Position numbers and translations under genes: made by a program | Notes under the pieces: generated by a model | Database searches by the model: none | What the model was told of the DNA's origin: nothing | The model's input: the letters and a program-made list of their open reading frames with translations, nothing else | Assembly: GCA_000711775.1 (NCBI GenBank) | Contig: ARYC01000056.1 | Location: 62,001-126,000 of the forward strand | DNA from: Oxytricha trifallax | Taxonomy: Eukaryota > Ciliophora > Spirotrichea > Sporadotrichida > Oxytrichidae | Direction: 5' to 3' | Length of the DNA stretch: 64,000 bases | Shown here: in pieces, positions 35,801 through 48,126 of the stretch | How the letters are laid out: each line of letters starts with the position of its first letter | How positions within the stretch are numbered: position 1 is the stretch's first letter

Positions 35801-37841
35801 TCACTTGGTATTTCTTCATCTATAAACTCCTCATCTTCAAATGCTTCATCATACTAATTATCCTTCTTCACTTATCCACTAGGTATTTCTTTCGCAGTAG
35901 CTGTGATAGGAACAGTATCTTTCTTTGAATTATCCACTTAGCTTATTGATTTAACTTCTGCAATAACTTTTTATGTTTCTGGCTAGATTTCCATCACTGG
36001 TTGTTATTCAGTCTCTTTCTTCTCCTCTTCCTTCTTGATTGTGGTAAACTAAGCCATTGGGTCTTTCTTTTCCCATACTTTCTTAGTCAATAATGGAGCA
36101 GCTACTGCAGCATTTGGTGGTGGGAACACTACTTTTGGCTTTGGTTTTTCCTCTTATTCTTCCTCTTCATCATCGTAGTCCTCAACTTCCTCATCATAGT
36201 CTTTGAAGTCATCTTCATCGTCATCAGATTTCTTTGCTGTATTAGTTACTGAGGGTTTCGTGGCAGCAGTAGTTAGTGGCTTTGTTTCAGGTGTTTTAGT
36301 ATCTAAAACCTAGAAGTTATCTGAGGATGAGGACGAGCTTTTAGATTTAACATCCTTCTCCGAATCATCATCAGATGAGGAATCTCCAAATTAAGCCAAG
36401 CCAGTTTGAGCTTATGAACTATCTTTATTCTCAACCATTTTAGGCTTTTCATCAATATTTTTAGCCATGAGTTTACTATCATCTTTATTTGGGGCATCAT
36501 CTTCAAAATCCTCATCATAATTGTCATCATAGTCCTCTTCAATGTCATCTTCATCATCAGATTGTTCCTTGACTTTATTCTTATTCTTTGCTTGTTCCTC
36601 CATTTCTAGTTGCTTTTACTTTAATATCGCTGAGGTGTTGTTGCTTACTGGTTTAAGAGGCTCATTGTCATGATCTTCATCATCATCTTCATCCTCATCC
36701 TCATCCTCATCACTAGACATGTTTGATGCTATTGGTTTGGCCTGTATTTTCTGCTTATTTTGAATTTATTTCAGTTCTTATAAAGTTAAACATGAATAAC
36801 AGTTAGTACTACTATTATACTTAAATTGTCTTTCTTCCTCATCTTCATCATCATCGTCGTCTTCTAGACCATAGCCGTCGTCATCTTCATCCTCAACATC
36901 TTCTCCTTCATCAGCTGCCATACTCATCTTCTATTGTTGTGACATTTTCATGGCCTAACCAGCAGCAGGTTACCCTTTCCCTGTTTCAACTTTACCTGCT
37001 GCTGGATTATTGCCGGTATTTACTGGTGGTGCAGTTTGGACATTACTAGCTTTGGCAGCTTTCTTACCAGCTCTAAGTCCACCAGGTGCCATTTAACTGG
37101 TGCCTTTGCTTTACATCTACTAGAATGCTTGTTCCACATCCTGTTCATCATCAACTTCCTCATCATCATCTTCCTCTCCTTGTGCGTCTTCATCCATCAT
37201 GATTGTTATCTCTTACAACAATTACAGCAATTATATACAGTGTTCTGGATTGCCCATGATAATCTCTGGGCCACTGAGACTACTCAGATCTACTTTCAGA
37301 ATTTGCTATTCCAAGAGATCTATCAAATCTTGCAAGTTTTCTGCCTATTCTTACTCAGACTCACCTGGCTCTAATTGAGAGAAGTCTATCGTTGGGAAAG
37401 CTGCCTGGAAAAACTGAATGTAAAAGGCGTCACTAAAAACAATGTTAATACACATCAATTATATGTAAAACTTACTTGAAAAACACACCCACATCTTGAA
37501 TGATCTCCTCCACACCAAGACTTTACAGCAAATCATTACCCAGCAGTAGGATTGCTCTGATCACTATAAGTAGGTTTATCATTAACAACAGAGTAATAAG
37601 TTTCATTTATATAATGGTTGATATGAATATACTCACTCTCTTCCTCATCAGCATCATCCATCATCATTTCCTGCTATTGCTATTGATTCATCGGCATTTG
37701 CCTTTGTTGTTGCTGCATTTGCTACATCTGCAGCATTTGTTAATCTTCATCGTCTTCATCATCGTAGTCATCATACTCTTCGTCCTATATCAACTGCTGT
37801 TTCTGCATTTGCTGCTGCAATGCCATATGTTTTCTTAACAT
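32843..37841 (-). CDS. CEP95-like large acidic/coiled-coil protein
   Basis: ATG 37841 starts MLRKHMALQQQMQKQQL with a poly-Gln/Asp stretch. A CH-like domain follows across introns near 37560-37630 and 37430-37475: IRAILLLGNDLLQSLGVEEI, DAFYIQFFQAAFPTIDFSQL, and GPEIIMGNPEHCIQLLQLLQ. This order resembles the N-terminal domain of CEP95-type centrosomal proteins (ENIVKGD...LLEIF in animals). The centre (37.1-35.3 kb) is extremely acidic and low-complexity, then Pro/Gln-rich. The C-terminal 500 residues are charged coiled coil, ending EVLEKMKRENLAFKKMV and TGA 32843-32845. Several frame changes imply introns or IESs. The family call is moderate. Confidence 0.6.
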
Positions 37842-38392
37842 TTTATTTCAAAATTGGCTTTAAAATTTAAAATTATTGATATTTCATTGTTGTTTTATGA
37901 TTAATTAGGCGATAATACTGAAAGAGAATATGTATAAACTCTGAGAAAAAGCATACAAGTTTGAATAATTTCATTAAAATACAAATTAAATTAATAATAA
38001 TTTGATAATAATTATAAGATAGAGTAGAAATATGAAGAAGTGGGAAGAAAACAGGCGATAATAGCTATACTAAAGCAAAATCACTCAGGCCAAGCCAACT
38101 CTCAGTAACTTAAAATCAAACTATGTGTTTATTATGATTATCAGGCACCTAACCCAAGAAATTTATAATAAAATTTATTGCATATATCAAATTTTTTGAT
38201 AAAATTTGGACAACGCTTGCCAAGCACGAGTGTGTCATCATCAAAGGGTTTCAATTACACAAACACATCTGTATCCACTAAAGTAGCTGGAGTAGCTCTT
38301 GCAGTCAATTTAATGATTATTATGCAATAATTTGTATATATAAAATTCTATGGATATTTTAGTGAGTGAGCGAAGAGATATACAGTGATCAT
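37842..38392. promoter_or_regulatory. Divergent intergenic region
   Basis: 550 bp between divergent start codons (37841 - and 38393 +). It is AT-rich with a modest G/C-containing patch at 38030-38130. No ORF or repeat is supported. Confidence 0.4.
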
Positions 38393-39905
38393 ATGGGTGA
38401 AATTAAAATATCAGATTTGCCTATTTTTCAGCTACTTAAAGCTTTTAAATTGCAGCAATATGCATTGGTAAGTTGTAAATAACAAAATTACTTGAACGAA
38501 TATCGTAATAAAAGACATTTTTTGAATGAGCTAATATGACATTCGGCATATCTATTGTTCGAATATAAAAACTATCTTGAATCTGAAGATATTCACTCAT
38601 CAATAATTAATTATGTGATCTAAATTTTCAAAATTTAGAAATTAGCAGAGTTAGGGTATGGTGAGGACATTTACAAATTGGCATTGTTCAATGATAAGCA
38701 AAGATAGGATTTAGTTTCATAATTGAAAGTTTTGCCGGGACATACTGCAAAATTAGTCAGTCTCTTTGATGTCATTGATGATGTAATTAGTCATTTTTCT
38801 GATAAAAATTTTTCTAGTTATATCCCAAGAAAGCACTTGCTGAATAATTGAAGCAATTCACACCTGGTGGCTCTCACCCAAGCATGCCTACTGATAAAAA
38901 ACCAAAACGCATAACTTCAGCCTATAAGCCAAGAGGCACATTGGGATCTGGTTTACACCAATCGACCACTAAATCTTTGCTACAACAATACGAGAATTTA
39001 GACCCAGTAACAAAGCAAGCATTTAATGAGACATTCTTGGCTAATTTGGAATCTGCGAAGTACAACATAGGCTAGTTGATGTCACAGCATGTTAATAAAG
39101 AGGAGAGTAGAAATGCGATTAACTACATATTTCCACCTGTGCAGTATCTTGGATATGGAGGAGCTGGAAAGATTGAATCGGCCAAGTATGATGATAATTA
39201 CAACAGAGAAATAGATTAATTACTCAAGAAATACACTCAGAATACTCAATACAAAGGATTCAACAACTAGGATGCATTTAAGCTTTATTATTACTGTGAT
39301 TTTTATCAATTTTAATGCACTTGATAAGCGAGTAGGCAGTGGACAAGATTTGAGACATGGGATGGCTTAAGCGATGAAAGACATTGAATAAATAAACAAA
39401 CATTTGGAATAATTCATAAAATTGCCTCAGTCTGCAAAGAATCACTACCAGCAAGCATAAAAGTAGCAGTATTAATAGTGTATTTGCCTTTTAATTTGAA
39501 TTATCTTATTTATTATAAGAGATGATATAGTAACAGCAGCAGATTTAACTATAAAAGCAAAGAACGTAGGGGTCTTCCTCTTAGATGAAAACTCATTCTC
39601 AAAAACTGCAGCCACTCACTAAGCAATCACTGAATTCTTCGCAATAAATAAAGCAACAACAGTAGCACCCGCATACAACCACTAACAAAACCACGTAATA
39701 GTAAGTTAAGAAGAGTGTTACAGGTAGCAGTAGTGGTTTAGTTAGTGGTGGAGGTGTCATTCAATAGTAGAGACCTGTTAGTAACTAGACAAGCAAGACT
39801 ACAGTTACTTATAGTCAAAATATTATATTATTGATTCGTAAAGTTTATTAATTAATTTATTTTTATTTCTATTTAATTATTATTTTAGATTAAGTTTTTT
39901 GTTGA
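38393..39905 (+). CDS. SAM-domain protein with Q-rich tail
   Basis: ATG 38393. The first exons encode a SAM-like helical bundle: ISDLPIFQLLKAFKLQQYAL, then KLAELGYGEDIYKLALFND, KQRQDLVSQLKVLPGHTAKL. The block after the intron near 38790-38825 gives a conserved-looking region (ITSAYKPRGTLGSGLHQSTT, NYIFPPVQYLGYGG). After a frame change near 39310 a helical part (KDIEQINKHLEQFIKLP) and a Gln/Ser/Thr-rich tail follow. The probable TGA is at 39903-39905. SAM domains usually oligomerise or bind RNA. The exact exon or IES joins after 39300 are unresolved. Confidence 0.6.
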
Positions 39906-39949
39906 TTTTTACATAAATAATGTGTGTGATATTTTATACAATTAATTCT

Positions 39950-41420
39950 TTGTTTATATCCTCAAATTTATTAATGATTTCACCTATTAGAAATACGAGG
40001 TATTCAATGATGATTAGGACAAGAGCAGAATTTCAATAAAGAACGATCAATATGATGATAAAAGTGTATATAATTAATTTCATTATCTATTCTATTATTT
40101 ACAATTGATGATTAAAACGAAGACGATATTGAAGAGGGGATTTACGATAAATACGTGGATGATAACGACGTCAGTGACATCAACCTGCTCCAAGATAAAT
40201 CAGCATAGTCAAGACTAGGCAGAGGAGGGTCTTAACAAATGAGTTAAGATCAAGACGATGAGATGCCCACTGAGACTGATATTTCAATTAGTGAATCGCA
40301 GATTGATGAGGCATTAAATATATTAAATGACCCACTCGCACTTTCTCTCGCAGTAAAAGAATAGTATAATCTTGCAGTCAAGCAGAGTTTTAATAATTAT
40401 AGTGCCATAATGCTTTTCTTTCCCTATTTCCAACTAATTAGTAGTTAATGTTTTTTTTAAAGAACAAAGAACAGTAAGAGTAGCAATAAAAAGTCCCTCC
40501 ACTTGTTTTAAATCAACAAGAAGACGCTTCTTTTATCAACCCATTACACGGTGGTGATGACTCTAAACTCAATTTAACACAGAAATATTATCAGAAACAA
40601 TAGGTGTATGACGAACCATCCTCAGATACCCAGCGTAAAAGGCCAATGAGTCCATTAATAGACAGAGATGAGAGGGATCGATTGTGGAATTGTGGTCAGA
40701 GTTTAAATTCTAAGCAAGTCACTAATAATGCATGTTTTTCATTTTAATTTATGAACCAAGTCACAAGCGCTTTGGGATACTTAGACTTAAAGCAAATCTG
40801 CTACTGCTTAGCCAACGCTTTAATGCGTCATATAGACTTCTCGCAAGGTTTCTATTTTCTAGACGACCTCCAAGAACACCTTAGAGCTAACGTCTCAACT
40901 GACGAATAATTGGGTGAGAGGAATTAAAACTTCGATTTCACTTACAACATTCAGGAAGAATTGAAGATTGACGTGGAGAAAGCCAAATAGAAGAAAATAG
41001 AGAAAGAAATGCAATAGAAGAAGGAATTTGAGGCTTTGAAGCAGAAAATGCAACAGACTGAGGGGAATGTATCTCAAACACCTAAGCAGCAGTAGATCAA
41101 AACTTAAGTGATAGAGTATCAGGAGAAGAAACCAATGGGATAATTACAAAAGTAGAACACTGTTCAGGCTTCATTAAATAAGGATTTGAGGGGCAACGAT
41201 AATGATGATGACATAGTGGATGAGTCACATAATGATGAAGAGCAGGATATTAATGATGAAGTGGAGGAATCTGACTACATTTAAGACTACTATGAGGATA
41301 TCAGTAATGATGCTGATAATAAGAACTCAAAGAAGTAAAACTAAAATAACAACGGAGATCCTCAACACCCTTCACTGAATGATCAAGATCAGTATTAAAT
41401 TACAATACAAAAATATAGTC
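39950..41420 (+). CDS. Acidic coiled-coil hypothetical protein
   Basis: A frame rich in Asp/Glu and Gln runs from about 39960, with a GT...AG-like gap near 40068-40105 and another near 40400-40460. Blocks include YDKYVDDNDVSDINLL, QVTSALGYLDLKQICYCLAN, ALMRHIDFSQGFYFLDDLQE, and a Lys/Glu coiled coil (KQKKIEKEMQQKKEFEALKQ). No in-frame TGA occurs until after 41600, so the true C-terminus is unclear; the protein-like part ends near 41400. It could be the 3' part of the SAM-domain gene. Confidence 0.5.
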
Positions 41421-41633
41421 ATTATTTTTAATATTAGTAGGTAATAATAGAATCCTTATAATTAAATTTAAGATAATTTTTACTTTAATATATACACTTT
41501 TACTTATCTTAGAATTCATTAAAATTCAGCATAATAATAGAATAAAACAATTAATTTGACATATTAGAATAATTCTTCCAACTAATATCTCTTTCGAAAA
41601 ATTATTCTATGATATTTCGATAACTTAGAAGGC

Positions 41634-42914
41634 ATGGAAGGGAATGGCGATGAAGACATAGACTTTGACTACTCCCAGACTCACTTGGAAGATTTCTTGA
41701 AATCTCACATGGGCCAGAACACCAAGAACTCTAACATTCAATCAAGTCAACTGCTCAACACTTTCCTCAGTAGCTACTCCAAGATGAAAAGCGGAGTTGG
41801 CGCGAGTTTCAGGGATTCACACTAACTTTAGAATATGCTCACTTCCAAGAATAAATTCGCTTGATTTTTAGAATAGTACTGAATATTTCTTGCTTTGTTA
41901 TAAGAATAACTTTGGGGCTGGAGGCAGTAAAATGAATCCTATTGATGAGAAGTTAGAGGACTCAGAGCATAGTGAGACCAGGACTAAGAGGTTAGAGCCT
42001 AGTGACAGTGAAGAAGAGGATGGTTTCGGTAGAAGTTAAGAGCACATAGACCTGGCTCAGGTGGAAGTAAAATCCTCTAAAAGCCCTAACAAACAGTAAA
42101 AACCAATCCTATCACAAAGAGAGGTAGATGACATTAAGAAGAAATAGTAAAAAGAGGAGGAAGCTAAGAATAAGAAGAGCAATGAGATTAAGATTGATGT
42201 GAAGACCAAGCAAGGGTTTAAGGACTTGATGAGGTTTCAGATGAGAATATTTGATTAGAATTATGATTTTGAGAGGGACCAACTTGTAGGAGGGGAGACA
42301 GTTTATAAGAATTTATATATATAATGGAATAAGAAATAATCTAAAATTACAGTTTATATGGGAAATCCAACAATTGAAGAGATTTATTACTACTGCAAGT
42401 ATGTAATCATTTCAGGGAGAATGGAAAAGGAAATTCAATTTTATTAGCAATTTACATTTAAATTGAATTTAAATAATCTATTTTCATTTAAAATCCCGAT
42501 CTTATGCTTGAATTACATAGAAAGATTCTTGACTAAGACCGGAGTACTAATGAACCACGCAAATTGGAAACGTTTGACCCTTATCTCTCTAACCCTAGCC
42601 TCAAAGATTTGGGACGATGATTCTCTAGAAAACGTCCACTTCCCCTAGGTAATGCCCGATGTAACCCTCAAGGAGATAGCCTCCATTGAAAAGATTTTCC
42701 TGCAAATGATAGAATTTTAACTGATAATCAAGGGTGCAGAGTACGCTAAGTATTACTTCATTCTCAAACACTTCGCTGAAAAGTTTAATAGCACTCTGCC
42801 GATGGGACCGTTGAGTGTGGAATAGATGAGTGACTTGTAGAATAATACAGTCAAAGCAGAGAGTGACCTCAGAGAGAGATACAATGTAAAATTGTCATTA
42901 AAGAAGACCATGTG
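41634..42914 (+). CDS. CCNY: Cyclin Y-like protein
   Basis: ATG 41634 to TGA 42912-42914. A polar, acidic N-terminal half precedes the cyclin box: NPTIEEIYYYCKYVIISGRM, IPILCLNYIERFLTKTGVLM, NWKRLTLISLTLASKIWDDD, then LENVHFPQVMPDVTLKEIA and AEYAKYYFILK, all diagnostic of the PHO80/cyclin Y group that partners PCTAIRE/CDK14-16-type kinases. Two small IESs are seen. AAGAATAA repeats at 41847-41854 and 41902-41909 (55-nt period) restore frame. AAAT repeats near 42433 and 42490 remove about 60 nt between RMEKE and IPILC. Unscrambled. Confidence 0.85.
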
Positions 42915-43042
42915 AGAGTAAAGAAAATAGAGTTAAAATATGGAATTAAATTTAGGAATTTTAATAGTAAAACTTAATTGCACTTATAAATTAAGCATTT
43001 TTAACCTATGTAATTATTAAAGATATTAAAAATAACTCTTAT

Positions 43043-44606
43043 TCACTATGAAGTATCATAGACTGGCTATTTCCATTCAAATTAAGATTTATAAAATGAG
43101 CTGGAAAATGCCTCATCTTTTCCAGTTTTCTATCCTTTTCTTTGATCTGGTGAAAAAGGTACATTAGTCACTTTCAAATGCTCCTTGATTTTATTATAGT
43201 AATTTCCGATCTACTGCTACTTTTTTGCACTCAACGGAGAGTTAAAACCTTAAGACTATTGTGCACTACTGTTAAAATTGGAGCCTGTCTTACTGAAAAT
43301 AGATGCAGCTTTATTTGTTGCTGACGTAGGGGAATTAGATTATTGTCTTGATTGGAGATCAAGGGCATGCTGTTCAGCTACGGGTTTTGGGGTGTTCATT
43401 CCGAAAGGAATGTTTGATTTTTTCAGGAAATCATAATCCACATAGTTGCTTACATATCGACCAGTGCCATAATTTTTTCCTTCTTATTTATTCCAAATAT
43501 TTGCTTCTACGCTTTTGCCTATGTTTTGAGATATCTAGAAATTTTATCTCTCTGCGTTCTTTTTAAAATGTTCACTATTTGGCTATTTAGTCGCCAGTGA
43601 TAAGTTCATTTACTCATTAAACTGTTTTTAGTTGTTGTTAACTTAATTTGCACCTCCTTATGGATCAAAGCCTAGTTCAAAACCATGACCCAGTAATTCA
43701 GCTTTAAGCTCTTAAGCTGTTTTTTGAAATTTATCTATCGGTGATTAAACTGTGTTTCCTTGACCTTTGCTATTGTAAAAAGTTTAATAGTAACTTCCAC
43801 TCATTGTTGAAAATCTGTCATTAACAGTTGCAGAATTTTATTTCTAACCTAGATGCAAGTTTTATATTAAATTTGGATTTCTAAATTGCTAGTCAAAAGG
43901 CTGTTTCTTAGCTGATAGTCCATGTGGTGATAGAGGAGACTTTATTGCATTTTATGGTGTTTAAGGGTCCATTTAGCGTCCAATAGAATAAGTTGTAGAT
44001 CGCATTTTCATTCTCAAATCCTTTGCTTCTTGTCTCTATGCTTAATCAAAGTTCTCAAACTATGGCTTCTAAGCGGCGTTCATAGTTTAATAATCAACTT
44101 GATTAACTTGCCCAATGCCTGATGTTAAATGTGAACGAGGTGAATTCTCAAATTGCTCCTTAAGTATTTTATTGAGCTTGAGGTTGTTCTTTATCGAAGC
44201 CTCAACTTCTTAGTTATCCTACTAAAACGATAAACTTGTTGATGACATTTTTTTGGAGTTGAAACCGTTGCTAGCACCAAAATTATTGTTTTAATCATTG
44301 GAACTAAATGCCCTAGATCCAAATGGATTTCTCTTGCTATTTTTAGTGGATTTAGAACCACCATTTTCTCTGTATTACTTCTCAGGGTATGAAAATTTAA
44401 TTGAACTTTCCTTGAGATCGTTGAGTTGTTTAGGTCTTTCTAACTGCTCATAAGAAGTTCTTTGCATCCTGTTTATGTCTAGGTTATCATTATTGATTGT
44501 TTCGAATTTGAGAGGTTAAAAAGGATTAGATTAATATTATTTAATATTTGATTAAAATTTAATATAAAATTCGATTTTATTTTAGTGCTTCAATATGTTG
44601 GGTCAT
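43043..44606 (-). CDS. Q/N/S-rich protein with LKxxL...FxLG motif
   Basis: One uninterrupted frame runs from about 44540 to TGA 43043-43045, near 490 codons with dozens of UAR Gln. A first short exon may start at ATG 44606 (MTQHIEALK). Motifs: QRQEAKDLRMKMRSTTYSIG and QELKAELLGHGFELGFDP, both variants of the A-x-x-L-K-x-x-L-x-x-x-x-F-x-L-G box seen in several cilia-associated proteins, plus GRYVSNYVDYDFLKKSN. The next gene upstream carries the same box, so they may be paralogues. Ciliary association is only suggested by the motif. Confidence 0.6.
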
Positions 44607-44635
44607 ACAAGTTTTGTGGAATAGAATGATAAAAA

Positions 44636-46421
44636 TCAAAGAAATACATAAGTTATTATTTTTTTATTTCTCTTAATTTTTATTAATTATTTTTAGGTAT
44701 TTGGTTATTTTATAAAATAAAATTGCTTTTTTTATTATTTTTTTTAACAATCATCTTAATTTTACTTTTATTATAATTGTTGTATCTAATTTAAATGATA
44801 ACCTCCACATAATTTTTACTTATGCTTTGGACTTAATTGTATATTGGAGTGATTTTTATTCTTCGTGGGTGATGTCTGCAAAGACTGTGCATAAATTTAT
44901 TGCAGTTCCTTGTTGTATTATTCATGATCCACTTTTTAGTAATTATCTGGTGCAGACCCCAATTTGAAATTAGAGGATCTTAATCTGTGCTTCAAATCCT
45001 TGGCTACTGCTCTCTTTGACTCGTAATCCTGCTGTCTGTCTAATTAATTCGAATCTACTGGCTAGGAAAGGATTCCACTTGTTTCGTTTTACAGGGTTTT
45101 GGGGTTTCCTAGAAGTAAATTAGTGTTTGAAGATAAAAAAGTTGGGGGGGAAGTTTCCTGCATTGGTTTATGATAAAAAAAATTTTTAGGGAAGTTTCCT
45201 GCACTTTTTTTAATTTTTTATCTTTTTATTTTTTTTAATTAAATTAATCTTTATAACAACTATCATCCAACTTCAGGACTAATTTCATTGTTATAATTAT
45301 ACTTTAATTTATTAATCAATAGTCATTATCTTTCTTCAGATTCCAAAAACTCTGAAATTGTTCATCTGATATTTTTAGCTTCTCTCTTTTAAATATTATT
45401 TTGCTTTAATATAGTAATTCCAAATATTGTATGCAATTGTTAGTGTCATTCTGATTCAATGTATCTTGTTCTTACCATGCCTATATAATATTAGACTATA
45501 TTTTCTTGAGCTACTTCAATGATGAATAATGTGCTCTTAATATTAATTGGGTCATAAAAATATTAAATTTGTTAATTTATGTAAAATTTATTAAGTTTAA
45601 CATAAATAAAAAAAACAGTGCAGGAAACTTCCTCGAGTGCAGGAAACTTCCCCCCCCCCAAAAAGTTAAAGGAATTAAATGTTATTTATGTCTTTTATAT
45701 ACTGCTCTTACCCATATATATCTTCTGTTTATGATGAAAATATAGGGGCTTAAATATAAAGATATGAATAATATTGAGTTAACTCTTTAGCTCATGCCAA
45801 GTATGCTTTTTTTTCGAATTTATCATTAAAATTAGTTAAAGTAAATTTTTATACAGATAAGTTACAATAAAAAAAAAAGTTTCTAAATAAATTCACAATT
45901 TATTATTTAATTAAAGCAGAAAACAAAAAGCAAAATGAGAGAATTTTTTTTTGCAAAAATTTAAAGTCAATATTATTTTCTCAATTTTAAATTAATTTTT
46001 TTAGCCATGCATGGTAACTAAGAGAGTCACTGAAAATTTTTAATTTAGCTTCCTAATCTTAACCTCTCATTTAAATTATCTCTGAATTCAGTTATGTTTG
46101 TTGGTTTAAATGACTATCCTTGCTCACTTTAAAACTTCTGCTCATTATTTGGTGCTGAAATAGGGAGGGTTAATTATCTTTTTAAAATATAATGAAGTAA
46201 ATTCACAAAATATAGACATCGAGATCTTGTGACAAACATTTTTTAAAAATCTGTTGATTTTACTTACTCTTAGAACCAATTAATACGTTTACTTTCCCCA
46301 TATACTAAGTTATTTAATGGCGCTTTGAATGAGGTATGTAATGAGGGTTGTCATTATTAATGTGCAGTTTTTCTAAAGGATTTCCGTCCTTAAAGATATT
46401 TTGTCTCTTAGAAGAAGTCAT
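44636..46421 (-). CDS. Second LKxxL...FxLG-motif protein, interrupted by a TIR element
   Basis: ATG 46421 gives MTSSKRQNIFKDGNPLEKL and ends near VNVLIGSK at a GTAAG donor. A second block (about 46165-46030) reads ISAPNNEQKFQSEQGQSF and ITEFRDNLNERLRLG. After the 45142-45665 element, a third block (45135-44820) reads LDRQQDYESKRAVAKDLKHR and LRSSNFKLGSAPDNYQK, the clear LKxxLxxSNFxLG box. The frame stays open to TGA 44636, though the last 50 codons look AT-driven, so the real end may be earlier. The element must be removed for expression. Gene order and shared motif suggest tandem duplication with the 43043 gene. Confidence 0.55.
45142..45665. mobile_element. TIR element with doubled end motif, inside a gene
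   Basis: Each end carries two copies of a 16-nt motif GGGAAGTTTCCTGCAC (45148-45163 approx. and 45189-45204 on the left; their reverse complements at 45617-45633 and 45634-45654 on the right). The extreme ends have G7 and C9 runs. The interior contains a minus-strand ORF of about 80 codons (45556-45310) starting MTQLILRAHYSSLKQLKK, with UAR Gln, ending in TGA. It lies between two coding blocks of the same gene and is therefore IES-like. No transposase motif. Confidence 0.7.
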
Positions 46422-46569
46422 ATATAAAAATTTTATTTCTCTTATTTATAAATTAATTGCTTATACAATATAAACTTGAAGTCATTCTGCATCATTTGTG
46501 ATACTTTAAATTGAATTTAATCTTAATCGATGAAGTAATTAATTATTGTTTTTAATTAAAACTTTTGCT

Positions 46570-48126
46570 ATGTATCATCTCGAGGTATTTTTGAATACTT
46601 TCCCAGGAAGTCAAATTGAGAGTTTGTACTCTAAGAGATTGCTATACTTGATTGAAACAAAAAAGCATTTTATTCAGATTCATGTTGTAGATGTTAACAC
46701 TGAAATTTCAAATTTAAAGCTAAATCTTGATAGTCTTAATTTGGATAATTCAGACAAGATTTTGAAGGAACCTCAATTCGATATGAAAAATATTAGAGAG
46801 TATATGTTTGAGAAGTACAGACTGATCAAGAATACTGAAGATTAAGTGATTATGCTCCCATAAGTATACTTGATTTAAACTCCAGTAATTGAGCAAAAGA
46901 AGTATGTTCCTACTATGCCCAGTTCAACCCTCAAATAATTTGACACAAGTAAACATAAGAAATCGAGATCAGAACTTCCTTCTTCCCTTATCTTGCAAAA
47001 TTCTGTTCTTTAAAAAGCTGCTTAGTAAAAACTTTAAACTCTTCCTTTGAGATATTACCTTGGTGATTATTTGACTATTCAGTATTTAGAAGACTCTGGT
47101 ATCTTGGATTAAATTCTGACTGGTATGATTTGTCCACACTATAGAGTTTTCAAAAGTAAACCTGTATTCTAATTCTGTAAAACTCAATAAGATACTCATA
47201 CCGCAGTTGAGATGTGTACCTCCTGTTTCCTTGAGAATTAATTGTGCCCAAAGTATTCTGGGAAAGACTTTAAGAGTCTTTTGCTATCAGGAAAGACTTG
47301 CATCTAAGATTGGAGAGATGTAATCATTATTTGTAATTTCTCGGACAATTTAAGCAAAGAATGCAATGACATTTCTCTCTTCTTTGAGAAAAATTTCATT
47401 CCATTTAGATTGATTGATCCTTTATAGATTAACTTTGAATTCACTCCTATCTATTCATAAGAATACTTTAACTAGAAATTCTTGAAAGAACATAACTATG
47501 AAGTTCAAAACTCATCTCTTCCCTTGATTTTTATTCATGATACAAAAGTTTCTCTTGAAAGTGTAATTGAGATGGCAAAGAGAGGTACTTTGTTAAATAT
47601 TTTGAGAAAAACTAGATGCTTGAAATGCTAAAAGAAACTTGTTGTCAAAAAGTAATCTGCTTTTGAATAGAAGTCTATGAAATAGAATTCCCTAGATCAT
47701 CTTTGCAAACAGTGTTAACAAAGTGACAATGTATAACATAAAGTATCTCATTAAAATCAGGCTATTATACCTTCTAAAACTGTTACATACGCTTCAAATG
47801 ACTAAACTAATCAAGATGCAATGACTTTGAAAGAGAAAATCTTTTTCTCAATGAATCTATCAAAAGATAATCCCTAAAACTCTTAGTTAACTAACTTTCC
47901 CAAACAAAATCCCTAAGTTTTACATTAATAATCAAATAACAAGATTAGTGTTTCAAGCAAACTCCGTGAGTCTTTTCAACTTCAACAGATCAAACCTCAA
48001 AGTATTATGAATCCAGGAGGAGTGTAGAATCTTGCTTTTGGTCAGAAAAATGAAAATGTTCAGCATGATATCAGAAAGTCACTTGTTACTCCAAGATTGC
48101 TTAACAGACTAATTGAATTTCAGTGA
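46570..48126 (+). CDS. Glutaredoxin-like protein with Cys-rich zinc-ribbon modules (GRXCR-like)
   Basis: One frame from ATG 46570 (MYHLEVFLNTFPGS) to TGA 48124-48126, about 518 residues and intronless. The N-terminal part is unfamiliar. The centre has a Cys-rich block (MICPHYRVFKSKPVFQFC, CTSCFLENQLC). A thioredoxin-fold stretch follows (DVIIICNFSDNLSKECND, then SSLPLIFIHDTKVSLESVIE and MAKRGTLLNILRK), matching the glutaredoxin end pattern of a cis-Pro-like P-L-I-F-I with G-x-L-x-x-L-L. A CLKCQKK...HLCKQCQQ ribbon comes next. This order resembles GRXCR proteins. The usual CPxC active site is not apparent, so redox activity is doubtful. The C-terminal 120 residues are Q/N/S-rich. Confidence 0.6.

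Noticed and set aside
36303-36557. Met/Lys-rich minus ORF
   Set aside because: Frame-shifted reading of the Asp/Glu low-complexity region of the CEP95-like gene.
37036-37838. Two 112-aa plus-strand ORFs
   Set aside because: Antisense shadows of the acidic/Gln-rich N-terminal part of the CEP95-like gene.
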